Source of the DNA: Algoriphagus mannitolivorans DSM 15301
GTDB taxonomy: Bacteria > Bacteroidota > Bacteroidia > Cytophagales > Cyclobacteriaceae
Length of the DNA: 64,000 bases
Assembly (NCBI RefSeq): GCF_000429425.1
Contig: NZ_AUBV01000008.1
Location: 62,001-126,000, forward strand
Reading direction: 5' to 3'
Made by a program: the position numbers and the translations under genes. Shown here one piece after another: positions 8,103-16,745 of the stretch. Numbering within the stretch: the stretch's first letter is position 1; every line of letters starts with the position of its first letter. The notes beneath the pieces are model-generated. The model did not search any database, was not told where the DNA came from, and worked only from the letters and a program-made list of their open reading frames with translations.

Positions 8103-9338
8103 TCAATATTCCAAAATCCCCTCAGTAACAAATTGTGAAGCATCTTCCAGGTTCCCCAAGAGCATAATCCGGAAGGTAGTTCCCTTTCCGACTTCAGATT
8201 GTTTGACAAAAATTTTCCCTCCGTGGTAGCCTTCCACGATTCGTTTGGCCAAGGTTAGTCCCAGCCCCCATCCACGCTGACGAGTAGAAAATCCCGGATT
8301 GAAGACCTTTTTGAAATTCCGCTTTTCGATTCCTTTACCCGTATCGGTAATGTCCACGATGACAAATTTATCACTGTCCTGCATGACATCGATGGTGATT
8401 CGTCCTTTGCCTTTCATAGCATCCACGGCATTTTTGCAGATATTTTCTACCACCCACTCAAACAGGGGCTTGTTCATCATTGCATCCAGATCCTTGGAGT
8501 CTGCATTGATGATCAATTCGACTTTAGTGGAGATCCTAGGCCGGAGATAGGTGATTGTTTCCTCAATGACCTCGTACAAGTTTTCCGCTTGGATGACTGG
8601 CTTACTTCCGATACTGCTAAAGCGCTCGGTCACCATTCGAAGCTTGACCACATCCTTATCCATCTCCTGAATAATTTCCTTGTTTTCTTCCCAGACAGGA
8701 GAATTTCTCAAGTAATCAATCCAGGCCATCAGGGATGCTATTGGAGTACCTAATTGATGGGCAGTTTCTTTGGTCAGACCTGCCCACACTCGGTTTTGTT
8801 CGGCGATTTTACTTTGATTGAAAAGCGCATAAGCCAAAGCTCCAAAAAGGAGAATCACTGCCAATTGGATGTAAGGATAGTACCGAAGATTGGTCAGCAG
8901 TTCGGAATTTCTATAAAAAACCCGGATATCTGCTTCCTGTAGATGAATAGGTTCATATTCATCCTGCATTTCCAAAAGCTCCTTTTCCAAGGTCCTAAGG
9001 GAGTCTTCTTCGCTGGCGTTTTTCCGGAATTTGATATTCCTGAATTCCAATGGGTTTCCCTCCGAGTCCACCATGATTATCGGAATGGAATAGTTCTGCT
9101 GAATGATTTCCTGGTTGATGAAGGTGAGGTTTTCGGTCGTGGTAGCGGCATATTCCAAGGCTGCTGAAAGCAGCTGAATCTGCCGGCTTTCCCGATCCCT
9201 TAACTCAGCCACCAGAATATTAGTGTACCAAATCGACCCGGATCCGATCAGAAAGGAAACCAAAAATACCAGCCACTTGACCTGTTTTTTGTTCTGATAA
9301 AAGTCAATGGATGTCAAATCCTGGAATCTGGTTTTCAT
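8103..9338 (-). CDS. Orphan membrane sensor histidine kinase
   Basis: Inner-membrane sensor that autophosphorylates a histidine and passes the phosphate to a response regulator; signal unknown. The 411-residue protein has transmembrane segments at about 20-45 and 153-175 framing a ~105-residue periplasmic domain. The H-box is KETAHQLGTPIASLMAW (His194), the N-box ENICKNAVDAMKGKG, and the G-boxes DTGKGI and GWGLGLTLAKRIVEGYHGG. There is no HAMP or PAS motif that I can recognise. No response regulator gene lies in the window, so the partner must be elsewhere. The ATG at 9338 gives the expected short N-terminal tail before the first membrane helix. Confidence 0.9.
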   Translation of the reverse strand: MKTRFQDLTSIDFYQNKKQVKWLVFLVSFLIGSGSIWYTNILVAELRDRESRQIQLLSAALEYAATTTENLTFINQEIIQQNYSIPIIMVDSEGNPLEFRNIKFRKNASEEDSLRTLEKELLEMQDEYEPIHLQEADIRVFYRNSELLTNLRYYPYIQLAVILLFGALAYALFNQSKIAEQNRVWAGLTKETAHQLGTPIASLMAWIDYLRNSPVWEENKEIIQEMDKDVVKLRMVTERFSSIGSKPVIQAENLYEVIEETITYLRPRISTKVELIINADSKDLDAMMNKPLFEWVVENICKNAVDAMKGKGRITIDVMQDSDKFVIVDITDTGKGIEKRNFKKVFNPGFSTRQRGWGLGLTLAKRIVEGYHGGKIFVKQSEVGKGTTFRIMLLGNLEDASQFVTEGILEY

Positions 9339-9596
9339 GTACTCAACAAATGCTTTTCAGGTAATAACTCCCTGTTTGGTTGGATAGTATAAGCTTAGGG
9401 TAGAATAAAATACCCGATCCGAGTCTAAGTGAATTGTTATTCCAAAACCCTTAAAAACAGGAAAAAATAACCAGAATTACCTTAATAAGCGATACAGGAG
9501 GGGAAATAATGGAAGTCAATTGGACTTGAAAGTGGAAATAATTGGAAATCTCTAATCAAAATAAAAATGTTGTCGGGATGGCATCAGGCCATGATT
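9339..9596. other. Intergenic region without recognised genes
   Basis: Nothing protein-coding is convincing between the sensor kinase start and the ABC operon terminator. A kinase promoter is expected here, but I see no clean TAnnTTTG box on the minus strand. Confidence 0.5.
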
Positions 9597-9625
9597 CTAA
9601 AAAAAAACGAGGGCCTAGGCCCTCG
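9597..9625 (-). terminator. Rho-independent terminator of the ABC exporter operon
   Basis: On the minus strand, a perfect palindromic stem (CGAGGGCCTAGGCCCTCG) is followed by a run of T, seven bases after the permease stop codon. Confidence 0.85.
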
Positions 9626-9631
9626 CAATGC

Positions 9632-10942
9632 TTATTGAGAAGCTTTGATCCACTTCCACAAGATTTTGTAGCTAGGCTTGGTCCCATGCATGAGTATTCC
9701 GATTCTGTAAATTTTTCCTGCTAGCCAAGTAGTCAGCAAAAACCCTGTCACCAACAAGCCCATAGAAAGTGCTAGCTCCCAAAAAGGAACACCGTAGCTA
9801 ATTCTTCCCATCATCGCTATCGGTGAAGTGAGGGGAATCACTGACAACCAAAAGGAAGTAGTGCTATTGGGGTCTTGCAAAACAAAAACAAAGAGCCCCA
9901 TGTAGGATACGATGAGTGGTATAGTGATCGGGAACATGAATTGCTGTGCATCCGAAGGCGCATCCACAGCAGATCCTATTGCGGCAAATAAAGCCCCATA
10001 GAGCAAATACCCACCAAGGAAGTAAAATAGAAAACTCAGAACGATTGAAACAAAGTCGATTCCATTGATGACGGCCAATATCTCGCCTAATTCTCCAGTA
10101 TCAGGAGCTGCATTGGCAAATTCGGGATTAGCCATCTCCATGGCCTGTTGTTGTGGCATTTGCATGCCCAATACTCCCATCACAATCGAACTCAAGGCAC
10201 CAATCAAAATTACCCAAATCAAAAACTGAGTCAGCCCTACCGCTCCAATTCCGACAATTTTCCCCAACATCAATTGGAAAGGCTTGAGGGATGAAACCAA
10301 AATTTCGACAATCCTGCTGGATTTCTCCTCGATCACCCCTTGCATGATCTGATTTCCATAGACGAAAATGAAGATGTAGATCAAAATTCCGGTTAAAAAT
10401 CCAATAGCGTAGTTCACGCTTGCATCATTGATTTTCTCTTCACCTTCACCTACCAACGTCACAGACTGAATGTCCACCGCTGTTCTGATTTCTTTCAAAA
10501 TTTGAGGGTCGATTCCTTTTTCATAGAGTCTTTGATCCTCGATTTTCCGCTTCATGGCATTCTCCAAGTAGCTCATCAAGCTCATGCTGGGATTATCCAA
10601 GGAAAAGAACTGTATCCCTTTTGGATTAGCGACGTCTATTTTGGGAATATATAAAAACCCATAACGATCGCCTTCAATAACCAGACTTTTGGCCTCTTCG
10701 GGATCTTTGATTGAAGAGGTAAAGGCATACTGATCCGAGCTTTCCATGAAAAACAAGTTGGTCTCATCGATGACCTCAATGATTCTCAGAGACTGGTTTT
10801 CTTTTTCCTGAACAGCTATCCATACAAAGACTCCCATAATGGCAGGGAAAATCAATGGGGTGATCAAGGTGGCGATAAGGAAGGATTTTTTCTTTACCCT
10901 GGCCAGATACTCTCGCTGAATCACCAGAAAAATTTTATTCAT
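9632..10942 (-). CDS. ABC-2 type transporter permease (NatB-like)
   Basis: Membrane half of an ABC exporter. The 436-residue protein has one N-terminal helix (about 20-45), a large extracytoplasmic domain (about 46-175), then five or six helices (GFLTGILIYIFIFVYGNQIM onward) with the ABC-2 segment VIEEKSSRIVEILVSSLKPF. This architecture is that of the NatB/YhaP group of ABC-2 permeases, which includes sodium or antibiotic exporters; the substrate here is unknown. The gene overlaps the ATPase gene by eight bases and is followed by a strong terminator, so it is the last gene of the operon. Confidence 0.88.
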   Translation of the reverse strand: MNKIFLVIQREYLARVKKKSFLIATLITPLIFPAIMGVFVWIAVQEKENQSLRIIEVIDETNLFFMESSDQYAFTSSIKDPEEAKSLVIEGDRYGFLYIPKIDVANPKGIQFFSLDNPSMSLMSYLENAMKRKIEDQRLYEKGIDPQILKEIRTAVDIQSVTLVGEGEEKINDASVNYAIGFLTGILIYIFIFVYGNQIMQGVIEEKSSRIVEILVSSLKPFQLMLGKIVGIGAVGLTQFLIWVILIGALSSIVMGVLGMQMPQQQAMEMANPEFANAAPDTGELGEILAVINGIDFVSIVLSFLFYFLGGYLLYGALFAAIGSAVDAPSDAQQFMFPITIPLIVSYMGLFVFVLQDPNSTTSFWLSVIPLTSPIAMMGRISYGVPFWELALSMGLLVTGFLLTTWLAGKIYRIGILMHGTKPSYKILWKWIKASQ

Positions 10943-11828
10943 GGGAGGTAGCTTTTACTTGTTGAATAAAGATTTCTTCCATAGTAGGGATTTTTTCACT
11001 GAAAGAAATCACTTCTCCATATTCCATCATTTCAGTCAAGAGTTGATTGGGGGTCTTTCCTGCCAAGGGAAGGGTAAATTCCCAGCTATCCCCATCGGAT
11101 CTAGGAGTCCACTCTTGAGGGAGATTTTGAGAAAGATTGGTCATTGCAATTTCAAAAACTTCGGGTCGAAACTTACTCTTGACCTCCCGAATTGTCCCGT
11201 CCAGTATTTTCCGGGACCTATTGATCATGGCCACTTGGTCACAAAGCAACTCGACTGACTCCATTCTATGCGTACTCAGGATGACGGTGGTTCCTTTGGA
11301 CTTAAGTTCCAAAATTTCATTCTTGATCACTTCAGCATTGACCGGATCAAAGCCAGAAAAAGGTTCGTCAAGAATCAAAAGGGAAGGCTCATGGATACAG
11401 GTAGATATAAACTGTACCTTTTGTGCCATACCTTTGGAGAGGTCTTCGATTTTCTTTTCTCTCCAAGAATAGATGTCCATTTTCTCCAACCAGCTTTTGA
11501 CTCGGTTTTTTGCCTCATGTTGGTCGAGTCCTTTCAATCGCGCGAAATAGATCAGCTGATCCCAAACTTTCATCTTTTTATAAAGCCCCCTTTCCTCTGG
11601 GAGATATCCTATTTTGCGGATATCATCAGGAGAAAGAACCTTCCCGTCCAAATGGACGCTTCCTTCATCTTGCTCGATAATCTGGTTTATAATTCGGATC
11701 AAGGTAGTTTTACCTGCTCCATTAGGCCCTAATAATCCAAAAATCACGGCTCGGGGAACTTGCAGGCTTACTTCCGAAAGCGCACGGTGATTTTCGTAGG
11801 ACTTACTTAGCTGATTAATTTCCAACAT
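10935..11828 (-). CDS. ABC transporter ATP-binding protein (NatA-like)
   Basis: Cytoplasmic ATPase that powers the permease encoded directly downstream. The 297-residue protein has Walker A GPNGAGKTTLIR near 36, Q-loop region IGYLPEERGLYKKM, signature LSKGMAQKVQF, Walker B LLILDEPFSGFD and the switch histidine in ILSTHRM. The C-terminal ~80 residues match the extra domain of NatA/DUF4162-type ATPases. It overlaps the permease by eight bases and starts one base after the stop of the secreted-protein gene, so the three are co-transcribed. Confidence 0.93.
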   Translation of the reverse strand: MLEINQLSKSYENHRALSEVSLQVPRAVIFGLLGPNGAGKTTLIRIINQIIEQDEGSVHLDGKVLSPDDIRKIGYLPEERGLYKKMKVWDQLIYFARLKGLDQHEAKNRVKSWLEKMDIYSWREKKIEDLSKGMAQKVQFISTCIHEPSLLILDEPFSGFDPVNAEVIKNEILELKSKGTTVILSTHRMESVELLCDQVAMINRSRKILDGTIREVKSKFRPEVFEIAMTNLSQNLPQEWTPRSDGDSWEFTLPLAGKTPNQLLTEMMEYGEVISFSEKIPTMEEIFIQQVKATSHE

Positions 11829-11829
11829 T

Positions 11830-12714
11830 TTATTCCACTGTAACAGAACCTACTCCTACATCGATGATTACCTCTAAAAGTCTGGGGTCTGAAGATTTGA
11901 AGCCACGGGTGACATAGATTCCTTTTTCCACTGATTTCAGGTATTTCGGCAAGACGGTTCGGCACATGGGGGTGGTTCTCATTTTCAATCGTACAGGCAC
12001 ATCCTCCGGAGGTAAAACCAAATGTACACTTCCTACACTTACAGCAGAAATTACCTGACAACCATGGGGCATTCCCTCTGAAAAATTCAAGTCAATTTTT
12101 CCATAATCCACCTCAAAAATCATTCGCTTGGCATTGGTGAAATTAGCCTTTTTCACTTCCAAATTTCCCATACTTATGGTTACCAAAAGGGTGTCCATCG
12201 CGACGCTGTTGGGCATACTCTGGCTGTAAAAGAGGGAAACGTCACTACTAGCACTCCTGATTTTCATATTGGAAATGGAGATTTGGCTTAAGTCCATGTC
12301 GGTTTTGCCCATTCCAAGCGAAAAATTCAAATCATACAAAAAATTAGAACTCAGCCCCACATCCCATGTGTGATCATAGTCAGTGCTGGAAGAAAACAGC
12401 TTAGAGGTGATACTTTTACCTAGGTTGTCCGATTCAACATTCTTGTGGACCAAGGAAGCATTGAGAATTCCCCGGCTAATGGAATATTTGAATTCAGGGA
12501 GAATATTGGACTGGGCCAAGTGTCCATGGATGTAAACAGGATCTTGGTGCACATTCCTTTTTAAGTTTACCGCGCTCTTGTAAGAAGAGAAATCTAGGGC
12601 TACTATCTCAAAACCTCTTTTTTCCGAGACTTTGTATTCTTTTACAAATTGCGCCTGTCCGGTATTCAACCCCAAAAGGATGCAGGTGATAGTCAGACAC
12701 AGTTTTTTCAACAT
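11830..12714 (-). CDS. Secreted beta-rich protein, DUF4097-like
   Basis: Not firmly recognised. The 294-residue product begins with a signal peptide (MLKKLCLTITCILLGLNTGQ, cleavage probably after AQA). The rest is short alternating beta segments such as SISNMKIRSASSDVSLFYS, TISMGNLEVKKANFTNA and VDYGKIDLNFSEG, ending in IIDVGVGSVTVE. These repeated GxIxL/GSVxV patterns resemble DUF4097/adhesin-type beta-helical domains. It is the first gene of an operon with the ABC ATPase and permease. It could be a periplasmic accessory protein, but no function is asserted. Confidence 0.75.
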   Translation of the reverse strand: MLKKLCLTITCILLGLNTGQAQFVKEYKVSEKRGFEIVALDFSSYKSAVNLKRNVHQDPVYIHGHLAQSNILPEFKYSISRGILNASLVHKNVESDNLGKSITSKLFSSSTDYDHTWDVGLSSNFLYDLNFSLGMGKTDMDLSQISISNMKIRSASSDVSLFYSQSMPNSVAMDTLLVTISMGNLEVKKANFTNAKRMIFEVDYGKIDLNFSEGMPHGCQVISAVSVGSVHLVLPPEDVPVRLKMRTTPMCRTVLPKYLKSVEKGIYVTRGFKSSDPRLLEVIIDVGVGSVTVE

Positions 12715-12757
12715 ACGGTTAGGGTACGGGGCACTATAGAAAAGGTTCTAAAAATAT

Positions 12758-12786
12758 AAAAAAAGCCAGAATTGCTTCTGGCTTCT
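12758..12786 (-). terminator. Terminator after dnaJ
   Basis: Stem AAGCCAGA/TCTGGCTT with a short loop followed by T7 on the minus strand, just beyond the dnaJ stop codon. Confidence 0.85.
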
Positions 12787-12792
12787 TAGGAT

Positions 12793-13896
12793 TTAGAAAA
12801 ATTCCTTCATTTTGTCGAAAAAGGACTTTTCTTGCCTTCCCGGATCCGGCTTGAAGTTTTCGGAATTTTTAAGGTTTTCTAAAGCTGCTCTTTCCTCTCT
12901 GGAAAGCTGGGTAGGAGTCCACACATTGACCATGATCAATTGGTCACCGCGGGTATATCCATTTATGTCTTTAATCCCTTTTCCTTTTAGGCGAAGCATT
13001 TTACCACTTTGGGTTCCAGCGTCAATTTTGATTTTGACTTTGCCATCAATAGTCGGTACTTCTACAGAGTCTCCCAATGCGGCTTGGATAAAAGAAATGT
13101 AGAGATCATAAATCACATTATTCCCTTCTCGTTGGAAGGTCGTCTCCTCTGCCTCTTCAATGACAATCAAAAGGTCACCAGGAATCCCCCCTGGAATCTC
13201 GTTTCCTTTTCCGGACATGCTGAGCTGCATACCATCTCCGACACCTCCGGGAATATTGATTGTGATTACTTCCTCCTTGATGATTAACCCTCTGGAATCC
13301 GCTTCAGCTGGCTTTTTATCAACTATTTGACCTGATCCTCCGCAGACTGCGCAGGTAGATGCAGAGACCATCTGGCCTAGCATGGTATTGACCACTTTTT
13401 TGATTTGGCCAGTTCCCTGACAGGTGGAGCATGACTTGAAGCTGACACCTGGAGCAACCACGTGTCTTTTTACTTTGATTTTCTTCTCGACTCCATTAGC
13501 AATCTCCTGGAGGTTCAACTTCAGTTTTACCCGGAGATTTGTTCCTTTTTTGGTACGGCGACCACCGCCCCCGCCAAAGAAAGAGCCAAAACCACCTCCA
13601 CCGAAGATGTCGCCAAACTGAGAGAAAATATCATCCATGTTCATCCCTCCTCCGCCGAAGCCGCCATTGCCGCCTAGACCTTGATGTCCGAACTGATCAT
13701 ATCTTGCTTTTTTATCCGGATTGCTCAGTACCTCATAAGCTTCAGCAGCTTCCTTGAATTTCTCTTCGGCCTCCGGATTATCTGGATTTTTATCAGGGTG
13801 GTATTGAATCGCCAATTTCCGATAAGCTTTTTTGATCTCATCGGCGCTGGCTGATTTGGAAACTCCCAATACCTCGTAATAGTCTCTTTTTGTCAT
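12793..13896 (-). CDS. dnaJ: Chaperone DnaJ with a single zinc site
   Basis: Co-chaperone that delivers unfolded proteins to DnaK and stimulates its ATPase. The 367-residue protein has a J domain with HPD at 33-35, a Gly/Phe-rich stretch at about 71-115, then the cysteine region and C-terminal substrate-binding domains. Canonical DnaJ carries four CxxCxGxG repeats that bind two zinc ions; here only two remain (CSTCQGTG at 156-163 and CAVCGGSG at 182-189). From the conserved VxTMLGxM linker between them they correspond to repeats 2 and 3, so zinc site II stays. Repeats 1 and 4 are replaced by [11 protein letters not shown] and [11 protein letters not shown]. It follows grpE by six bases and ends the cluster with a terminator. 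Confidence 0.95.
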   Translation of the reverse strand: MTKRDYYEVLGVSKSASADEIKKAYRKLAIQYHPDKNPDNPEAEEKFKEAAEAYEVLSNPDKKARYDQFGHQGLGGNGGFGGGGMNMDDIFSQFGDIFGGGGFGSFFGGGGGRRTKKGTNLRVKLKLNLQEIANGVEKKIKVKRHVVAPGVSFKSCSTCQGTGQIKKVVNTMLGQMVSASTCAVCGGSGQIVDKKPAEADSRGLIIKEEVITINIPGGVGDGMQLSMSGKGNEIPGGIPGDLLIVIEEAEETTFQREGNNVIYDLYISFIQAALGDSVEVPTIDGKVKIKIDAGTQSGKMLRLKGKGIKDINGYTRGDQLIMVNVWTPTQLSREERAALENLKNSENFKPDPGRQEKSFFDKMKEFF

Positions 13897-13902
13897 ATCT
13901 TT

Positions 13903-14466
13903 TTAGGCTCCTGTCACAACTTTTGCGTAGCGAACCACTTTATCACCAAGGGTATATCCCTTTTCAACTACATCGATTACGGCGCCCTTCATTTCTTCTG
14001 TAGGGGCAGGAATTTGGGTAATTGCCTCCTGAGTATCTGCGTCAAAGGGCTTTCCAATCAAATCTTCCATGACTTTTAGCCCTTTGGATTCAAGAACCCG
14101 AACTAGTTTGTGGAAAATAAGCTGGCTTCCTTCTTTAATTTTGGCCACTTCCGTTTCATTTTCAGCGGCTTTGAAAGCACGCTCAAAATCATCCACAACT
14201 GGAATTAAATCTTTCAATACTTCTTCTGAGGCTGTTTTGATCAAGTCAATCCGTTCCTTGGCAGTTCGCTTTCGGAAATTTTCAAAATCTGAATACAATC
14301 TCAGGTACTTATCCTTCAGCTCAGCCACTTCTGCCTCTAATTTTTCAGTCGTGTTGGAATCCTGAGTTTCTTCACTCTTGTTCTCTTCGCTTTGAGGGGT
14401 ATCCTGAATCAATTGTTCTTCAGTTTGTGTTTGGTTTTCTTGATCTACTTGTTCCTTATTTTTCAT
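13903..14466 (-). CDS. grpE: Nucleotide exchange factor GrpE
   Basis: Promotes ADP release from DnaK. The protein (187 residues from this start) has a Glu/Gln-rich disordered N-terminus, a long coiled coil (EKLEAEVAELKDKYLRLYSD FENFRKRTAKERIDL) and the C-terminal beta domain with GKPFDADTQEAITQIPAP and GYTLGDKVVRYAKVVT. I prefer the ATG at 14466 (MKNKEQVDQ), typical of GrpE; an in-frame ATG at 14481 would add MLKYF. It is directly upstream of dnaJ with a six-base gap, so both are probably expressed together. Confidence 0.94.
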   Translation of the reverse strand: MKNKEQVDQENQTQTEEQLIQDTPQSEENKSEETQDSNTTEKLEAEVAELKDKYLRLYSDFENFRKRTAKERIDLIKTASEEVLKDLIPVVDDFERAFKAAENETEVAKIKEGSQLIFHKLVRVLESKGLKVMEDLIGKPFDADTQEAITQIPAPTEEMKGAVIDVVEKGYTLGDKVVRYAKVVTGA

Positions 14467-14545
14467 AAAATATTTAAGCAATAGTCGGTCGGTTGGGAGG
14501 TAGCAATGACTTTGCCAGAGCCCTTATTCTGCCAAAGTGACACCT

Positions 14546-15538
14546 TTAGGCATGAATTGCCTGCCAGATCATATCTTTAAGTTGAGAAAGATTGTACTGA
14601 CTTACAGAAGAAATGAAGACATACGGGATTCCTTTCGGAACTTCCTTTTCCATTTCTTTAATCAGCTCCTCATCCAGCATATCTGCTTTGGAAATGGCCA
14701 GAATACGTTTTTTGTCCAATAATTCCGGATTGTATTTCTCGAGTTCTCCTAAGAGAATTTTGTATTGTGTCTCTATTTCCGGAGCATCAGCAGGAATCAT
14801 AAACAGCAAAATAGAATTTCGCTCGATATGACGTAAGAAACGGATACCTAATCCCCTTCCTTCAGCGGCCCCTTCAATGATCCCGGGTATGTCTGCCATC
14901 ACAAAGGATTTATCATCTCTGTAGCCGACTACTCCTAGGTTTGGAACTAGGGTTGTGAACGGATAATCTCCGATTTCAGGCTTTGCTGCCGAGATAGCTG
15001 ATAGGAGCGTAGATTTTCCGGCATTAGGAAATCCGACCAAGCCTACATCTGCGAGAAGTTTAAGCTCTAGAATAATCCATTCCTCAATTCCCGGTTCTCC
15101 AGGTTGTGCAAAATGGGGGGCTTGATTCGTGGCTGTTTTGAAATGGTCATTACCTAATCCCCCTCTTCCGCCGCGAGTCAGAATAACTTCCTGTCCATCT
15201 TCAGTAATCTCAAATCGCTTTTCGCCGGTTTCTGCATCCCGGGCTACTGTCCCTAGAGGCACATCTAAAATGACATCTTTTCCATCTGCTCCTGTTCTTT
15301 TGCCACCTTCTCCGCCTTTTCCGGCATCAGCGATGACATGCTTTTTATATTTCAGGTGAAGCAAAGTCCAGTGCTGAGCATTTCCGCGGAGAATAATATG
15401 GCCTCCACGACCTCCGTCCCCGCCGTCCGGGCCTCCTTTTGGGACGTGTTTTTCCCTGCGGAAGTGAACGGAACCTGCACCACCTGCACCAGATCTGGAA
15501 CAGAATTTTACGTAATCAATGAAATTGGAATCTGCCAT
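14546..15538 (-). CDS. obgE: GTPase Obg
   Basis: Essential ribosome-associated GTPase acting in 50S assembly and stress response. The 330-residue protein has the glycine-rich Obg fold ([19 protein letters not shown], near residue 35) and the G domain with G1 [14 protein letters not shown], switch region [15 protein letters not shown]3 [20 protein letters not shown] and G4 SKAD. Length is right for a form without the extra C-terminal OCT domain. A -7 box and a hairpin followed by a T-rich stretch lie between adk and this start, suggesting it has its own promoter. Confidence 0.96.
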   Translation of the reverse strand: MADSNFIDYVKFCSRSGAGGAGSVHFRREKHVPKGGPDGGDGGRGGHIILRGNAQHWTLLHLKYKKHVIADAGKGGEGGKRTGADGKDVILDVPLGTVARDAETGEKRFEITEDGQEVILTRGGRGGLGNDHFKTATNQAPHFAQPGEPGIEEWIILELKLLADVGLVGFPNAGKSTLLSAISAAKPEIGDYPFTTLVPNLGVVGYRDDKSFVMADIPGIIEGAAEGRGLGIRFLRHIERNSILLFMIPADAPEIETQYKILLGELEKYNPELLDKKRILAISKADMLDEELIKEMEKEVPKGIPYVFISSVSQYNLSQLKDMIWQAIHA

Positions 15539-15552
15539 TTTTTGAGAAAGAA

Positions 15553-15577
15553 AAAGGCTAAGCCCTAGAGCCTAGCC
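15553..15577 (-). terminator. Hairpin with T-tract between adk and obgE
   Basis: Minus-strand GGCTA...TAGCC stem (with two further inner pairs after a mismatch) followed by TTTTTCTTT, ending a few bases before the obgE ATG. It may terminate the adk transcript or act in the obgE leader, because a -7 box lies just upstream. Confidence 0.5.
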
Positions 15578-15591
15578 AAGTCTTGATTTTG

Positions 15592-15599
15592 CAAATTTA
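15592..15599 (-). promoter_or_regulatory. -7 box of a probable obgE promoter
   Basis: TAAATTTG on the minus strand; the nearest TTG is 26 bases upstream, slightly too far. Confidence 0.35.
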
Positions 15600-15614
15600 G
15601 AAAATCGCTGGAAA

Positions 15615-16187
15615 TCAGTAGCTATCAATCGCTGAAGAGATCTCAGAAAATATCTCCTCAATCTTACCTACCCCATTGATTTTCTTAAGCTTGTCTTGTT
15701 TTTCATAGTAATCTGCCACTGGAAAGGTTTCTTCCAGGTAAACAGAAATTCGGGTATTGATCTTTTCGTCATCCTGGTCATCCACTCGACCGGAAGTTTT
15801 TCCTCTTTCTTTGATTCGCTCGCGCAAAATATCTTCAGGAACATCCAAAGCAATCATTCCGGAGATTCCCATTCCATTCTTCTCCAGCATCACGTCCAAG
15901 GCTTCAGCCTGAGCGGTTGTGCGCGGGAATCCGTCAAAAATGAAACCTTTGGAATCTTGAGTTGAATTGATTTTATCTTCTACCATACTGATCACGACTT
16001 CGTCAGGTACCAGTCTGCCTTCATTCATGTATTTTTTGGCCAAGTTTCCCAGCTCAGTACCTTCCCCCAGATGTTTTCTGAACAAGTCCCCGGTAGAAAG
16101 ATGAGTCAAGCCATATTTTTCAATGATTTTTTCACTTTGAGTGCCTTTACCCGCACCTGGAGGGCCAAAAAGAACAATATTTAGCAT
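15615..16187 (-). CDS. adk: Adenylate kinase
   Basis: Interconverts ATP + AMP and two ADP; cytosolic. The 190-residue protein has the P-loop GPPGAGKGT at 8-16, the AMP-site TGDLFRKHL, GFPRTTAQAEALD and the LID region GRVDDQDDEKINTRI. The LID is the short type without zinc cysteines, which explains the length below the 214 aa of long-form enzymes. It starts 15 bases after hpt, so the two purine genes are probably one transcript. Confidence 0.97.
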   Translation of the reverse strand: MLNIVLFGPPGAGKGTQSEKIIEKYGLTHLSTGDLFRKHLGEGTELGNLAKKYMNEGRLVPDEVVISMVEDKINSTQDSKGFIFDGFPRTTAQAEALDVMLEKNGMGISGMIALDVPEDILRERIKERGKTSGRVDDQDDEKINTRISVYLEETFPVADYYEKQDKLKKINGVGKIEEIFSEISSAIDSY

Positions 16188-16202
16188 TAGATGATTCTTA
16201 AT

Positions 16203-16742
16203 TTAATTAGAACTCAGCTGGTACACGTCTGGAAGATTTCTTCCCAATCCATCATAGTCCAAGCCATAACCGACGACAAATTTATTGGGAATTTCAAAAC
16301 CGACATAATTCAAGGGGTAATTAAACCGAAATGCTTCCTTTTTATACAGAAGTGTTGCAATGGCCAATTTCTTGGGTTTATGCTTTTCCAGTTCTTCCAG
16401 AAGGTATTTCATGCTAATTCCAGTATCAACAATGTCTTCAACAATTATTACAGATTTACCTTCAATATCTGCAGACAGGCCCAAAATAGATTTCACTTCA
16501 CCGGTAGTCTCTGTCCCTGAATAGGATGAAATTTTAATAAACTCACAGGAAAACTGCATGTCAATTTCTCTGACTAGGTCTGCCATTACCAAAAAAGAAC
16601 CATTCAAGACTCCCAAAAGAACCAAGTTCTCTCCTTTATAGTCATTTGTGATTTGCTCTCCGATTTCTTTGAGTCTTTCCTGAATTTTTCCGGAGGAGAG
16701 ATAGACTTCGAACTCCTTGTCGTGAAGTTTTACTTTTTTCAT
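16203..16742 (-). CDS. hpt: Hypoxanthine phosphoribosyltransferase
   Basis: Makes IMP (and GMP) from hypoxanthine (guanine) and PRPP. The 179-residue protein shows LLGVLNGSFLVMADL near 43 and the PRPP loop VIIVEDIVDTGISMKYL near 100, plus the C-terminal YVGFEIPNKFVVGYGLDYDG. It begins three bases after the peptidase gene stops and is followed by adk, forming a purine pair that would use the hypoxanthine made by Ade (688-2316). Confidence 0.96.
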   Translation of the reverse strand: MKKVKLHDKEFEVYLSSGKIQERLKEIGEQITNDYKGENLVLLGVLNGSFLVMADLVREIDMQFSCEFIKISSYSGTETTGEVKSILGLSADIEGKSVIIVEDIVDTGISMKYLLEELEKHKPKKLAIATLLYKKEAFRFNYPLNYVGFEIPNKFVVGYGLDYDGLGRNLPDVYQLSSN

Positions 16743-16745
16743 AAG

